A stretch of DNA of 64,000 nt, from assembly GCF_003575975.1 (NCBI RefSeq), contig NZ_QQXK01000006.1:1-64000 (forward strand). The letters run 5' to 3'. Position numbers and translations under genes: made by a program. Below the pieces are notes generated by a model. That model was not told the origin of the DNA. It saw nothing but the letters and a program-made list of their open reading frames with translations, and did no database searches. Position 1 is the stretch's first letter. Each line of letters begins with the position of its first letter. Shown here piece by piece: positions 15,678 through 24,352 of this stretch. The stretch is from Galactobacter valiniphilus (GTDB lineage: Bacteria > Actinomycetota > Actinomycetes > Actinomycetales > Micrococcaceae).

Positions 15678-16928
15678 GTGGCACGCACGAAGATCGAGGC
15701 CGCCGGCGCAGGCGCCCCCCGCAAGGGCTGGATCCTGCGCCAGTGGGAACGGATCGAGTCGACGGATGCCCAGGGCATCCGCACGGCGCAGTACCTGCTG
15801 ATCCTGAGCGCCGTCATCCTGACCTGCTTCGGCATGGTCATGGTGCTCTCCAGCTCCGCCGTGGAGTTTGTCTCGAAGAATCAGGACCCCTTCGTCCTGT
15901 TCCTCAAGCAGTCGGTGTTTGGCCTGATCGGCCTCGTGGGCATGTTCGTCATCATGGCCATGCCCACGCGCTGGCTGCGCAAGCTCGCCTGGTCGGCGCT
16001 CATGGTCTCCGGTGCCCTGCTCATCCTCGTGCTGTTCATCGGCAAGGAGGTGCTTGGCAACAAGAACTGGATCGAGATCGGGCCGATCAGCATCCAGCCC
16101 TCGGAGTTCGCTAAGTTTGCCCTCATCCTGTGGGCCGCCACGGTGCTCGGCCAGAAGCGCAGGCTGATCGGCGACTGGAAGCACGCGCTCATCCCTGTCG
16201 TCTTCCCGGGCGGCGCAGCGATCCTTGGCCTCGTGGTCCTGGAACACGACCTCGGCACGGTCATCATCCTCGCGCTGATCCTGGCGGTGATGCTCTGGGT
16301 CTCCGGGGCGCCGCGGATCATCTTCGGCGTGGTGCTCGTGGCCGGCGTGGCCGGGATCCTCTTCATGGCCATCACGAGCGGCAACCGCATGGGTCGCATC
16401 ACCGAGTGGTGGGCCTCGCTCACGGGCGGCGAGATCGACGCGCAGGGCACGGGCCTGCAGGCCCTGCAGGGCCGATACGCCCTGGCCTCGGGCGGCTGGT
16501 TCGGCGTGGGCCTCGGCCAGTCCCGCCTCAAGTGGAGCTACGTCCCCGAGGCGCAGAACGACTTCATCCTCTCCATCATCGGCGAGGAGCTGGGCCTGAT
16601 CGGCTCCCTGGCCATCGTGGCGCTCTTCCTGGTCATGGCCGTGAGCATGTACCGCATCGCCCACCGCAGCCGCAGCATCTTCGTGCGCGTGGCCACGGCG
16701 GGCGTCATCGCCTGGATCATTGGCCAGGCCTTCGTCAACATGGGCATGGTGACCGGCTTGCTGCCGGTGATCGGCGTGCCTTTGCCCTTCATCTCGTATG
16801 GTGGTTCGGCCCTCCTGACCGCCCTGTGCGGGGTGGGGCTCGTCTTGAACTTCGCCCGCGACCAGATTCGGCACGGGCTGCCGGCCTCGGAGGATGAGGC
16901 CGCACCGAGTATCGGAAGGACCCCATGA
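15678..16928 (+). CDS. ftsW: Septal peptidoglycan glycosyltransferase FtsW (SEDS family)
   Basis: FtsW polymerises lipid II into glycan strands at the septum and works with FtsI. GTG 15678 is preferred because CGAGGAG lies six bases before it; TTG 15672 in the same frame is possible. The 416-residue protein has about ten transmembrane helices. SEDS landmarks are GPISIQPSEFAKFALILW, HDLGTVIILALIL, and the late loops VPEAQNDFILSIIGEELGLIG and GLLPVIGVPLPFISYGGSAL. A catalytic Asp is expected in the large extracytoplasmic loop around GGEIDAQGTGLQALQGRYAL. The last four bases overlap murG. Confidence 0.95.
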   Translation: MARTKIEAAGAGAPRKGWILRQWERIESTDAQGIRTAQYLLILSAVILTCFGMVMVLSSSAVEFVSKNQDPFVLFLKQSVFGLIGLVGMFVIMAMPTRWLRKLAWSALMVSGALLILVLFIGKEVLGNKNWIEIGPISIQPSEFAKFALILWAATVLGQKRRLIGDWKHALIPVVFPGGAAILGLVVLEHDLGTVIILALILAVMLWVSGAPRIIFGVVLVAGVAGILFMAITSGNRMGRITEWWASLTGGEIDAQGTGLQALQGRYALASGGWFGVGLGQSRLKWSYVPEAQNDFILSIIGEELGLIGSLAIVALFLVMAVSMYRIAHRSRSIFVRVATAGVIAWIIGQAFVNMGMVTGLLPVIGVPLPFISYGGSALLTALCGVGLVLNFARDQIRHGLPASEDEAAPSIGRTP

Positions 16929-18034
16929 GCCAGTTGCTCTCCGTCGTGTTGGCCGGAGGCGGCACCGCCGGGCACGTCTCGCCCCTGCTCGCGATGGCCG
17001 ATGCCGTGCGTCAGGCCGCGCCCGAGGCGCGGATCACCGTGATCGGCACCGCCGAGGGGCTCGAGTCCAGGCTCGTTCCCGCGGCCGGCTACGAGCTGCG
17101 CCTCATCGAGCGCGTGCCCATGCCGCGCCGCCCCGATCTGGACGCGCTGCGCTTCCCCGTGCGCTACCCCCGCTCGGTGCGCGCCTCGCGGGCCATCCTC
17201 GAGGAGGTCGGCGCCGACGTCGTCGTGGGCGTGGGCGGTTACGTCTCCACGCCCGTGTACGCGGCGGCCCGCAAGGCCGGCATCCCCATCGTGGTGCACG
17301 AGGCCAACGCGCGGGCCGGCCTGGCCAACCGCGTGGGAGCCAAGCACGCCGCCGTCGTGGGCACGGCCTTCGAGGGCACGGGCCTTCCCGGCGCGCGGCT
17401 CGTTGGCATGCCCATGCGGGCTGGGATCGCGCGGCTCGACCGCGCCGCCCTGCGCCCGCAGGCCCGCGCCGACTTCGGCCTGCAGCCGGAGGGGCCGGTG
17501 CTGCTCGTGACGGGCGGCTCGCTCGGCGCCGCCTCGCTCAACCGCGCGGTGCTCGGCGCCGCCCCGGCCCTCGGCGCCGCCGGCGTGCAGATCCTGCACG
17601 TCACGGGCCGCGGCAAGGCGCTGCTCGGCGAGGACGGGACCCCCTTCACGGCCCCCGGCTACACGCAGGTGGAGTACGTGGACGGCATGGAGCGCGCCTA
17701 CGCCGCGGCCGACCTCGTGCTGTGCCGCTCGGGTGCCGGCACGGTGTGCGAGCTGGCGGCCGTGGGCCTTCCCTCGATCCTGGTCCCGCTGCCCATCGGC
17801 AACGGCGAGCAGCGCCTGAACGGCGCGCCGCTCGTGGCCGCCGGTGGTGCCCTCATGGTCGACGACGCGCAGCTGAGCGCGGCGTGGATCCTCGAGGAGG
17901 CGCTGCCCCTCATCACCGATCCCGCCCGGTTGGCGGGGATGGAGGCGGCAGCGCGCGCTCACGGCGTGCGCGATGCCGCGCAGAAGATGGCCGAGCTGAT
18001 CATCGCCTCGGCCCGGAAGGGAGAGCGCGCGTGA
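16925..18034 (+). CDS. murG: UDP-GlcNAc:undecaprenyl-pyrophosphoryl-MurNAc-pentapeptide transferase MurG
   Basis: It converts lipid I to lipid II at the inner face of the membrane by transferring GlcNAc (GT-B fold, family GT28). The 369-residue protein starts with the glycine-rich loop VVLAGGGTAGHVSPLLA. A second glycine loop, LLVTGGSLGAASLNRAV, opens the C-terminal half, which also has the UDP-GlcNAc site VEYVDGMERAYAAADLVLCRSGAGTVCEL and PLPIGNGEQRLNG, where Gln and Asn contact the donor. ATGA overlap with ftsW and GTGA overlap with murC show tight translational coupling. Confidence 0.97.
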   Translation: MSQLLSVVLAGGGTAGHVSPLLAMADAVRQAAPEARITVIGTAEGLESRLVPAAGYELRLIERVPMPRRPDLDALRFPVRYPRSVRASRAILEEVGADVVVGVGGYVSTPVYAAARKAGIPIVVHEANARAGLANRVGAKHAAVVGTAFEGTGLPGARLVGMPMRAGIARLDRAALRPQARADFGLQPEGPVLLVTGGSLGAASLNRAVLGAAPALGAAGVQILHVTGRGKALLGEDGTPFTAPGYTQVEYVDGMERAYAAADLVLCRSGAGTVCELAAVGLPSILVPLPIGNGEQRLNGAPLVAAGGALMVDDAQLSAAWILEEALPLITDPARLAGMEAAARAHGVRDAAQKMAELIIASARKGERA

Positions 18035-19425
18035 GCGCCTCGACACAGTCCTTGGGACACGTCCACCTGCTGGGCATCGCCGGGGTGGGCGTCTCGGCCG
18101 TCGCCCGCCTGCTGCTGGCCGATGGGCTCAGCGTCTCCGGCACCGACGCGAAGGACCTGCCGGTCCTGCGCGAGCTGGAGGCGGCCGGCGCCCGCGTGCA
18201 CGTGGGCTTCGACGCCGCCCACATCGAGGGCGCGGACACTCTGGTGCTCTCCTCCGTCATCAAGGACGGCAATCCGGAGCTCGAGGCGGCGCGCGCCAAG
18301 GGCCTCACGATCCTGCACCGCTCCGAGGCGCTCGCTGCGCTCATGGAGGGCCGCACGGGCATCACGGTGGCAGGAACCCACGGCAAGACCACCACGAGCT
18401 CCATGATCGCCCTCATGCTGCGCGAGGCGGGCGCGGACCCCACCTTCGCGATCGGCGCGGCCCTGCCGCAGCTGGGCACCAACGCCGAGCTCGGCTCCGG
18501 GCCGGCCTTCGTGGCCGAGGCCGACGAATCGGACGGTTCGTTCCTGAACTACCGCCCGCGCATCGCCGTGGTGACCAACGTGGAGGCCGATCACCTCGAC
18601 CACTACGGCACGGCCGAGGCCGTGCATGCGGCCTTCGACGACTACGCGGCCCTGCTTCCGCAGGACGGGCTACTCGTGGCGTGTGGGGACGACGACGGCG
18701 CGGCCGCCACCGCGCGCGGCCGCCTGGCCGCGGCGCCCGGCTCCCGCGTGGTCACCTACGGCTTCGGCGAGGGCTCCACGTACCGGCTCTCGGCCGCGTC
18801 CCACAGCGGGCTCGGCTCCACGGCCCAGCTCACGGGGCCGGACGGCGACGCGCGCACCCTGACCCTGCGCGTTCCGGGCGACCACAATCTGCTCAACGCC
18901 GCCGCCGCCTACGCCGTGGGCCTGGAGCTCGGGCTTGACCCCGAGGCCGCCCTGACGGGTCTGGCGGCCTTCGCCGGTGCTGCCCGCCGCTTCGAGTTCC
19001 GCGGCGAGGCGGCCGGCGTGCGCGTGTACGACGACTACGCGCATCACCCCACGGAGGTGGCCGCCGCGCTGCGCGCGGCCCGCGATGTGGCGGGGGAGGG
19101 GCGCGTCCACGTGCTCTTCCAGCCCCACCTCTTCTCCCGCACCCGCGACTTCGCCCGCGAGTTCGGCGAGGCGCTCTCCGCCGCCGACCGCGTGTGGATG
19201 CTGCCGATCTACCCGGCCCGCGAGGAACCACTGCCCGGCGTCACGAGCGAACTCGTGGCGCAGAGCGTGAGCGCACCCCACGCCGTCGTGCAGGCCGAAG
19301 CGGCCGCCGCCGCCGTCGCCGCCGAGGCCGCGCCCGGTGACGTCATCATGACCGTCGGCGCCGGCGACGTGACGGCCCAGGGGCCGCTCATCGTTGCTGC
19401 GCTCGCGGGGGTTGAGCCGCGATGA
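18031..19425 (+). CDS. murC: UDP-N-acetylmuramate:L-alanine ligase MurC
   Basis: It adds the first amino acid, L-Ala, to UDP-MurNAc, so although it acts first it is encoded after the later Mur ligases, as is usual in this cluster. Start GTG 18031 overlaps the murG stop and gives 464 residues. Features are HLLGIAGVGVSAVARLL at the N terminus, the P-loop GTHGKTTTSSMIAL (about residues 115-128), EADESDGSFLNYRP, NVEADHLDHYG and the C-terminal YDDYAHHPTEVAAAL signature. The 3' end overlaps ftsQ by four bases. Confidence 0.97.
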   Translation: MSASTQSLGHVHLLGIAGVGVSAVARLLLADGLSVSGTDAKDLPVLRELEAAGARVHVGFDAAHIEGADTLVLSSVIKDGNPELEAARAKGLTILHRSEALAALMEGRTGITVAGTHGKTTTSSMIALMLREAGADPTFAIGAALPQLGTNAELGSGPAFVAEADESDGSFLNYRPRIAVVTNVEADHLDHYGTAEAVHAAFDDYAALLPQDGLLVACGDDDGAAATARGRLAAAPGSRVVTYGFGEGSTYRLSAASHSGLGSTAQLTGPDGDARTLTLRVPGDHNLLNAAAAYAVGLELGLDPEAALTGLAAFAGAARRFEFRGEAAGVRVYDDYAHHPTEVAAALRAARDVAGEGRVHVLFQPHLFSRTRDFAREFGEALSAADRVWMLPIYPAREEPLPGVTSELVAQSVSAPHAVVQAEAAAAAVAAEAAPGDVIMTVGAGDVTAQGPLIVAALAGVEPR

Positions 19426-20174
19426 GCGGTTCCGGCCAGCGGGTGGGCGCTCCCGAGACGGGCGGCGGCGTCCTGCAGATGCCGCGTCCGCCCCGGAGGC
19501 GCCGCCTGCGTGGCTGGATCGCGGCGGGGATCGGGGTGCTCATGGTCGCGGCCCTGCTGGCGGTGCTGTACCTGACGCCCCTGCTCTCGGTCCGGACCAT
19601 CACGATCTCCGGCACCCGCCTGGCCGACGAGGCCAAGGTGCAGGCGCTCCTGAAGGACTACGTGGGGATGCCGCTCGCGCGGGTCACCTCGGACGGCGTG
19701 CGGGAGGCGCTCTCCTCGGAACCGGCGATCTCCGACATCCGCCTCGGCCTGGACGGCCCGAGCGGGCTCAAGGTCACGGTGCTCGAGCATCGTGAGGTGG
19801 CCGTCATGGCCGCCGGCGAGGGCTTTGTACTGGTGGGAGACAACGGCGCCAAGCTCAAGACGCTGAGCAAGCGCACCGACCGCCAGCTCCCCCTCGTCAA
19901 GCTGGACGCCAAGGACCCGGACGGCCGGATCTTCGACACCGTGGTGCACGCGCTCGCGCAGCTCCCGGCCGCGGTGCTGGGCCAGCTGGAGACGGCGGAG
20001 GCCTCCTCGGTTGACACGGTGACCTTCTCGCTCGGCGACAAGCGCACCGTGGTGTGGGGCGATGCCTCGGAGGGCGAGCTCAAGGCGAAGGTGCTCGCGG
20101 CGATGCTGAAGGACAAAAACCTGAAGGACAAGGTCATCGACGTGTCCACTCCGCGCACGCCGCTGAGCAAGTAG
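19422..20174 (+). CDS. ftsQ: Cell division protein FtsQ/DivIB
   Basis: This bitopic divisome protein links the cytoplasmic and periplasmic parts of the machine. The 250-residue product has a basic Pro/Arg-rich cytoplasmic tail (residues 1-31) and one transmembrane helix (about 33-54). A POTRA domain follows (about 57-128, beginning VRTITISGTRLADEAKVQALL) and then the FtsQ/DivIB beta domain (about 130-225). The alpha-helical tail ends in a short polar segment. Start ATG 19422 overlaps the murC stop. It precedes ftsZ with a 217-bp gap that carries a promoter; no ftsA lies between them, as in other actinobacteria. Confidence 0.93.
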   Translation: MSGSGQRVGAPETGGGVLQMPRPPRRRRLRGWIAAGIGVLMVAALLAVLYLTPLLSVRTITISGTRLADEAKVQALLKDYVGMPLARVTSDGVREALSSEPAISDIRLGLDGPSGLKVTVLEHREVAVMAAGEGFVLVGDNGAKLKTLSKRTDRQLPLVKLDAKDPDGRIFDTVVHALAQLPAAVLGQLETAEASSVDTVTFSLGDKRTVVWGDASEGELKAKVLAAMLKDKNLKDKVIDVSTPRTPLSK

Positions 20175-20391
20175 GGCCCCGCGAGGCCAGAATCCGGGCA
20201 ATCGGTGGATCGAATGCTCGACACGCCGCCCGATGCGATACCGCTGGGGCCTGCGGCACGGTTAACTTCAGAAGCAAGGACGGAACTTGACTTGAGACCA
20301 ACCCTCAAGTAGAGGGTCAAGGTTTCGGTCGGAGGCGCCACTCGGCTCGCCTTCACGGTTCTTCGTGGACATCGAACAAGGGACGCAAGAC
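20175..20391 (+). promoter_or_regulatory. ftsQ-ftsZ intergenic region with a probable ftsZ promoter
   Basis: A TTGACT hexamer (20287-20292) and TAGAGG (20310-20315) with a 17-bp spacer form a plausible sigma-A promoter. Nested inverted repeats overlap it: CTTGAC at 20286-20291 with GTCAAG at 20316-20321, and CTTGAG at 20291-20296 with CTCAAG at 20304-20309. A regulator or RNA hairpin may therefore act here. The leader to the ftsZ start is about 70 bases. A dedicated ftsZ promoter is common in actinobacteria. Confidence 0.6.
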
Positions 20392-21591
20392 GTGGCAGCT
20401 CCTCAGAACTACCTCGCCGTCATCAAGGTCGTCGGCATCGGCGGCGGCGGCGTGAACGCCGTCAACCGGATGATCGAGGTTGGCCTTCGCGGCGTGGAAT
20501 TCATCGCGATCAATACTGACGCGCAGGCCCTGCTGATGTCCGATGCCGACGTCAAGCTCGACGTGGGCCGCGAGCTCACCCGCGGCCTGGGCGCCGGCGC
20601 GAACCCCGAGGTGGGCCGCCAGGCCGCCGAGGACCACGCCGAAGAGATCGAGGAGGTCCTCAAGGGGGCCGACATGGTCTTCGTGACGGCCGGCGAGGGC
20701 GGCGGCACGGGCACGGGCGGCGCGCCCGTCGTGGCCCGCATCGCCCGTTCGCTCGGCGCTCTGACGATCGGCGTCGTGACCCGTCCCTTCACCTTCGAGG
20801 GCCGCCGCCGCGCCAACTCGGCCGAGTCCGGCATCGACGCGCTGCGCGACGAGGTCGACACCCTCATCGTCATCCCGAACGATCGCCTGCTCTCCATCTC
20901 GGACCGCAACGTCTCGATGCTCGACGCCTTCCGCTCGGCCGACCAGGTCCTGCTCTCCGGCGTCCAGGGCATCACCGACCTGATCACCACCCCTGGCCTG
21001 ATCAACCTCGACTTCGCCGACGTCAAGTCCGTCATGCAGGGCGCTGGCTCCGCGCTCATGGGCATCGGCTCGGCCCGCGGCGAGGACCGTGCGGTCCAGG
21101 CCGCCGAGCTGGCGATCGCCTCGCCCCTGCTCGAGGCCTCCATCGACGGCGCCCACGGCGTGCTGCTCTCCATCCAGGGCGGCAGCGACCTCGGCCTCTT
21201 CGAGATCAACGAGGCGGCCCGCCTCGTCCAGGAGGTGGCTCACCCCGAGGCCAACATCATCTTCGGTGCCGTCATCGACGACGCCCTGGGTGACGAGGTG
21301 CGCGTGACGGTCATCGCCGCCGGCTTCGACAACGTGGACATGACCTCCAAGCCGGCCGCTCCGCGCGCCGCCGAGGTCCCCGCGTCGCTCCCGGCGCAGA
21401 CCGTGCCCGGCACCATCCCCGCCCAGGTCCCCGGCACCGTGCCGATCGTTCCCGGCACCGTCCCGGTGGCCCAGCCCGGCCCGGCCCTCCCCGCCACCCT
21501 GGCGGACGAGGTCGACGAGCTCCCCGAGCTCGTGGAGCCCGAGCTGCCCCGCGGCAACGACGAGCTGGACGTCCCCGACTTCCTGAAGTAG
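20392..21591 (+). CDS. ftsZ: Cell division GTPase FtsZ
   Basis: FtsZ is the tubulin homologue that polymerises at mid-cell to form the division ring. GTG 20392 with AAGGGA upstream gives the standard N terminus ([20 protein letters not shown]), 399 residues; an in-frame GTG at 20365 lacks a ribosome binding site. The GTP-binding tubulin signature [11 protein letters not shown], the T7 loop [11 protein letters not shown] with its catalytic Asp, and [11 protein letters not shown] are all present. A Pro/Val-rich linker of about 75 residues leads to the C-terminal peptide ELDVPDFLK, the usual actinobacterial site for SepF and other partners. A 19-bp hairpin ends the unit. Confidence 0.98.
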   Translation: MAAPQNYLAVIKVVGIGGGGVNAVNRMIEVGLRGVEFIAINTDAQALLMSDADVKLDVGRELTRGLGAGANPEVGRQAAEDHAEEIEEVLKGADMVFVTAGEGGGTGTGGAPVVARIARSLGALTIGVVTRPFTFEGRRRANSAESGIDALRDEVDTLIVIPNDRLLSISDRNVSMLDAFRSADQVLLSGVQGITDLITTPGLINLDFADVKSVMQGAGSALMGIGSARGEDRAVQAAELAIASPLLEASIDGAHGVLLSIQGGSDLGLFEINEAARLVQEVAHPEANIIFGAVIDDALGDEVRVTVIAAGFDNVDMTSKPAAPRAAEVPASLPAQTVPGTIPAQVPGTVPIVPGTVPVAQPGPALPATLADEVDELPELVEPELPRGNDELDVPDFLK

Positions 21592-21611
21592 TCCCAGCCA
21601 GCCATGTCCTT

Positions 21612-21653
21612 CGACGGCGCCCCACGCACCCCGCGGTGCGTGGGGCGCCGTCG
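21612..21653 (+). terminator. Strong hairpin terminator after ftsZ
   Basis: The arms 21612-21630 and 21635-21653 pair perfectly over 19 bp with a CCGC loop. This is one of the strongest stems in the window, though no long T-run follows. It separates ftsZ from the pgeF-yggS-sepF group. Confidence 0.85.
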
Positions 21654-21739
21654 TTCCGCCCGCCCCCCGGGCGGCCCCGCCCAACCGGTCGCCCGTCGTC
21701 GTTCGCTGACCCGGGCCGCCGGTATGAAAGGCTCACGCT

Positions 21740-22498
21740 ATGAGGATCGAGCGCTTCGAGAAGCATCCGCGCGTGCGCGTCGCCTTCAGCGGCCGCGCCG
21801 AGGGGAACCAGGCCTCCCACACCGGCCTGGAACCGGAGCAGGTGCGCGCAGCGAGGGCCCGGCTCGCGTCCGAACTGGGCGTGGGTCCCCAGCGGCTCTC
21901 CTACATGAGCCAGGTGCACTCGGCGCGAGTGGCCTCCGCGCCGGCCCCCGGCGCGGAGGTGCCCGAGGTCGACGCCCTGCTGGACGCGGACGGCGGGCTG
22001 GCCCCCGTGGTCCTCACCGCCGATTGCGTGCCGGTGGCCCTCGCCGGGCGCGCGGGGGAGCGGACCGTGTTGGCCGTGGCCCACGCCGGGCGACCCGGCC
22101 TGTTGGCGGGCGTGCTCGAAGCGACCCTCGGCGCGCTGACCGAGCAGGGTGCCGGGGAGCTGGAGGCCTGGATCGGCCCCGCCATCTGCGGGCGCTGCTA
22201 CGAGGTGCCGGAGGCCATGCGCGCCGACGCCGAGACCCGTGTGCCGGGCATCTCCGCCCGCACGAGCTGGGACACGCCCTCCCTCGACCTGCCCGGCGCC
22301 GCGGCGAGCATCTTGCGGCGGGCCGGCGTCCTGGTGCACGCGAGCCACGCCTGCACCTTGGAGGATCGGGCCTGGTTCTCCTACCGTGGAGGGGACAGTG
22401 CCCCCCGCAACGCGACCCTCCTCTGGGTCGACGACGATTGTGCGTCGGATCAGGCGTCCCCACTGGACGCGGAACCGGCCGAGGAAGAAGCGAAGTGA
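21740..22498 (+). CDS. pgeF: Peptidoglycan editing factor PgeF (YfiH/laccase-domain family)
   Basis: Members of this family act on purine nucleosides and, as PgeF, keep wrong amino acids out of the peptidoglycan stem. The 252-residue protein has the zinc-site landmarks: the His of YMSQVHSARV (about residue 57), the Cys of VLTADCVPVAL (about 96), the His of AVAHAGRPGLLAGV and a CGRCYEVP segment. The usual GWRG motif is GRPG here. The acidic C-terminal tail is disordered. Its stop overlaps the yggS start (GTGA, 22495-22498). Location directly after ftsZ is conserved in actinobacteria. Confidence 0.92.
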   Translation: MRIERFEKHPRVRVAFSGRAEGNQASHTGLEPEQVRAARARLASELGVGPQRLSYMSQVHSARVASAPAPGAEVPEVDALLDADGGLAPVVLTADCVPVALAGRAGERTVLAVAHAGRPGLLAGVLEATLGALTEQGAGELEAWIGPAICGRCYEVPEAMRADAETRVPGISARTSWDTPSLDLPGAAASILRRAGVLVHASHACTLEDRAWFSYRGGDSAPRNATLLWVDDDCASDQASPLDAEPAEEEAK

Positions 22499-23262
22499 CC
22501 GAAGAGGTCTTCACGCCCGCCACCGCGGAGCGTGTGCAGGAATTGAGCCAGAATCTGAGCGCCGTCCGCGAACGCATCGCGCTCGCCACCGCCGCGGCCG
22601 GCCGGTCGGTGGAGCCGGAACTGATCGTCGTGACCAAGTTCTTCCCCGCCTCCGATGTCGTGGCCCTGCACGGGCTCGGCGTGCGGGAGGTGGGGGAGAA
22701 CCGCGAGCAGGAGGCGGGCCCCAAGGCCGTGCTCGCCGCGGAACACGGCGCCACCCCGCGCTGGCACTTCATCGGGCAGTTGCAGAGCAACAAGGCGGCC
22801 CGCGTGCTGCGCTTCGCGAGCGAGGTGCACAGCGTGGACCGCGCGGGCCTCGTGACGGCGCTGGCCAAGGCCGCCGCCCGCCGCGCCGAGACGGACACGG
22901 GCGCCGAACCGACGGGGATCTACCTGCAGGTGGACCTGCGAGGCGAGGACTCCCTGAGCGAGGATCCGCATGCCCCGCGCGGAGGGGCCCGGCCCCAGGA
23001 GCTGGCGGGGCTGGCGGAGCTCGTGGCCAACAGCCCGGCCCTGCGCCTGCGCGGCCTCATGGCCGTGGCGCCGCTGGGCGAGGACCCGCGCCCGGCCTTC
23101 GAACGCCTCGCGGCGCTCTCCGAGCGGCTGCGCAGCGATCACCCCGAGGCGCGAGAGCTCTCGGCGGGCATGAGCGGGGACCTCGAGGCCGCCGTGGCGG
23201 CGGGCGCGACACGCCTGCGGATCGGCTCGGATGTGCTGGGACGCCGCGCGAGCCTGTTGTAG
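22495..23262 (+). CDS. yggS: YggS-type pyridoxal phosphate homeostasis protein
   Basis: This PLP-binding protein has the alanine-racemase barrel fold but no known catalytic activity; it buffers PLP and affects amino-acid metabolism. GTG 22495, overlapping pgeF, gives 255 residues. The PLP lysine is in ELIVVTKFFP (about residue 44). Family motifs are GENREQEAGPK, WHFIGQLQSNKA, a GLMAVAPLGED segment and the phosphate-binding LSAGMSGDLEAAVAAGATRLRIGS near the C terminus. It lies ahead of sepF, from which a 66-bp gap with a good ribosome binding site separates it. Confidence 0.94.
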   Translation: MTEEVFTPATAERVQELSQNLSAVRERIALATAAAGRSVEPELIVVTKFFPASDVVALHGLGVREVGENREQEAGPKAVLAAEHGATPRWHFIGQLQSNKAARVLRFASEVHSVDRAGLVTALAKAAARRAETDTGAEPTGIYLQVDLRGEDSLSEDPHAPRGGARPQELAGLAELVANSPALRLRGLMAVAPLGEDPRPAFERLAALSERLRSDHPEARELSAGMSGDLEAAVAAGATRLRIGSDVLGRRASLL

Positions 23263-23328
23263 CGTCGAGGTGCGCGGTCGCGTCAGCACCGTGACGTGCA
23301 CACCTGTAGAGGGGAAAAGGAGACAGCC

Positions 23329-23865
23329 ATGGCTGGAGCACTCCGCAAGACCATGATCTACCTCGGCCTGGCCGAGGGTGAAGAGGCGCCGCAGGCGGAG
23401 CATGCCCAGGTCCAGCCGGACCCGGCCCCCCGCCAGGCGGCTCCCGAGGCGCAGGCCGCACCGGCCCCGCGTCTCGCCCCGGCGCCCGAACCGGCTCCGG
23501 AACCGGCCGAGGAGACGGTGACCGAATTCCGGGCGCCCGTCACCCCCATCAAGCGCGCCGCCGCTGCACCTGAAGAGGACACCCAGTTGCGTCAGATCAC
23601 CACGGTTCACCCGCGCTCTTACAACGATGCCAAGACCATCGGTGAGAGCTTCCGTGACGGCATCCCCGTCATCATGAACGTGACGGACATGGGCGAATCG
23701 GAGGCCAAGCGCCTCGTCGATTTCTCCGCCGGGCTCGTTTTTGCCCTGCGCGGCAACATCGAGCGCGTCACCAATAAGGTGTTCCTTCTCACCCCCGCAG
23801 GCGTCGAGATCCTCGGCGAGGACCTGGCCGGGGACGAGCAGTCCGCCTTCTTCAACCAGAGCTGA
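23329..23865 (+). CDS. sepF: Cell division protein SepF
   Basis: SepF anchors FtsZ to the membrane, replacing FtsA in actinobacteria. ATG 23329 has AAAAGGAGA upstream; an earlier in-frame ATG (23296) lacks a site. Residues 1-15 ([15 protein letters not shown]) form the amphipathic membrane-targeting helix. Residues 20-85 are a Pro/Ala/Glu linker. The globular FtsZ-binding core is about 90-170 ([32 protein letters not shown], then [15 protein letters not shown] and TNKVFLLTP). The length of 178 residues is normal. Confidence 0.96.
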   Translation: MAGALRKTMIYLGLAEGEEAPQAEHAQVQPDPAPRQAAPEAQAAPAPRLAPAPEPAPEPAEETVTEFRAPVTPIKRAAAAPEEDTQLRQITTVHPRSYNDAKTIGESFRDGIPVIMNVTDMGESEAKRLVDFSAGLVFALRGNIERVTNKVFLLTPAGVEILGEDLAGDEQSAFFNQS

Positions 23866-23878
23866 GGAACCCTTCACG

Positions 23879-24184
23879 ATGTCAACCACGGGCGCCATTC
23901 TGGGTCTGGTGTACTTCCTGCTCACGGTGATTATGTTGCTGCTGATGGCACGCATCGTGGTGGACTTCGTGCAGCTCTTCGCCCGCTCCTGGCGGCCCCA
24001 GGGTGCGGCTTTGGTCTTCGCGTCGACGGTCTACCGCACCACGGATCCGCCGCTGAAGTGGGTCCGCCGGATCATCCCGCCGCTGAACCTCGGCGGGATG
24101 CGCCTTGACCTCTCCTTCATCGTTGTTTTCTTTGTCGTCTCGATCCTTCAACGCATCGTGTTGAGCATCGGACAAAACCTGTAG
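23879..24184 (+). CDS. YggT family membrane protein
   Basis: This small membrane protein has 101 residues from ATG 23879, 13 bp after sepF. There are two long hydrophobic segments (about residues 5-29 and 77-99). Between them is the conserved YggT loop with VYRTTDPPLKWVRRIIPPLNLGG, then MRLDLSFIVVFFVV. The family lies between sepF and divIVA in most Gram-positive genomes. It has been linked to osmotic tolerance and to division or envelope assembly, but no activity is established. It is certainly in the same operon as sepF. Confidence 0.92.
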   Translation: MSTTGAILGLVYFLLTVIMLLLMARIVVDFVQLFARSWRPQGAALVFASTVYRTTDPPLKWVRRIIPPLNLGGMRLDLSFIVVFFVVSILQRIVLSIGQNL

Positions 24185-24234
24185 CAGCCAGCGAGATTTC
24201 CCCCGCAGGTGCACGAAAGGTCACGGGCCCGTTA

Positions 24235-24240
24235 TATAGT
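24235..24240 (+). promoter_or_regulatory. Probable -10 element of the divIVA promoter
   Basis: TATAGT within GTTATATAGT is the most AT-rich hexamer of the 168-bp gap between yggT and divIVA and fits a sigma-A -10 box. No good -35 box is visible at 16-18 bp. The resulting leader would be about 105 bases. Confidence 0.5.
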
Positions 24241-24352
24241 CGGCTTGAGTGGCATCGGGCGCGGGGGCAGCTAGCAAGGCCCCAACGTCCAACCGTTACG
24301 GTGTCGCTTCCCGCGGCATCGACCAACGTATCCAACTATCGAGGTGACCCCG

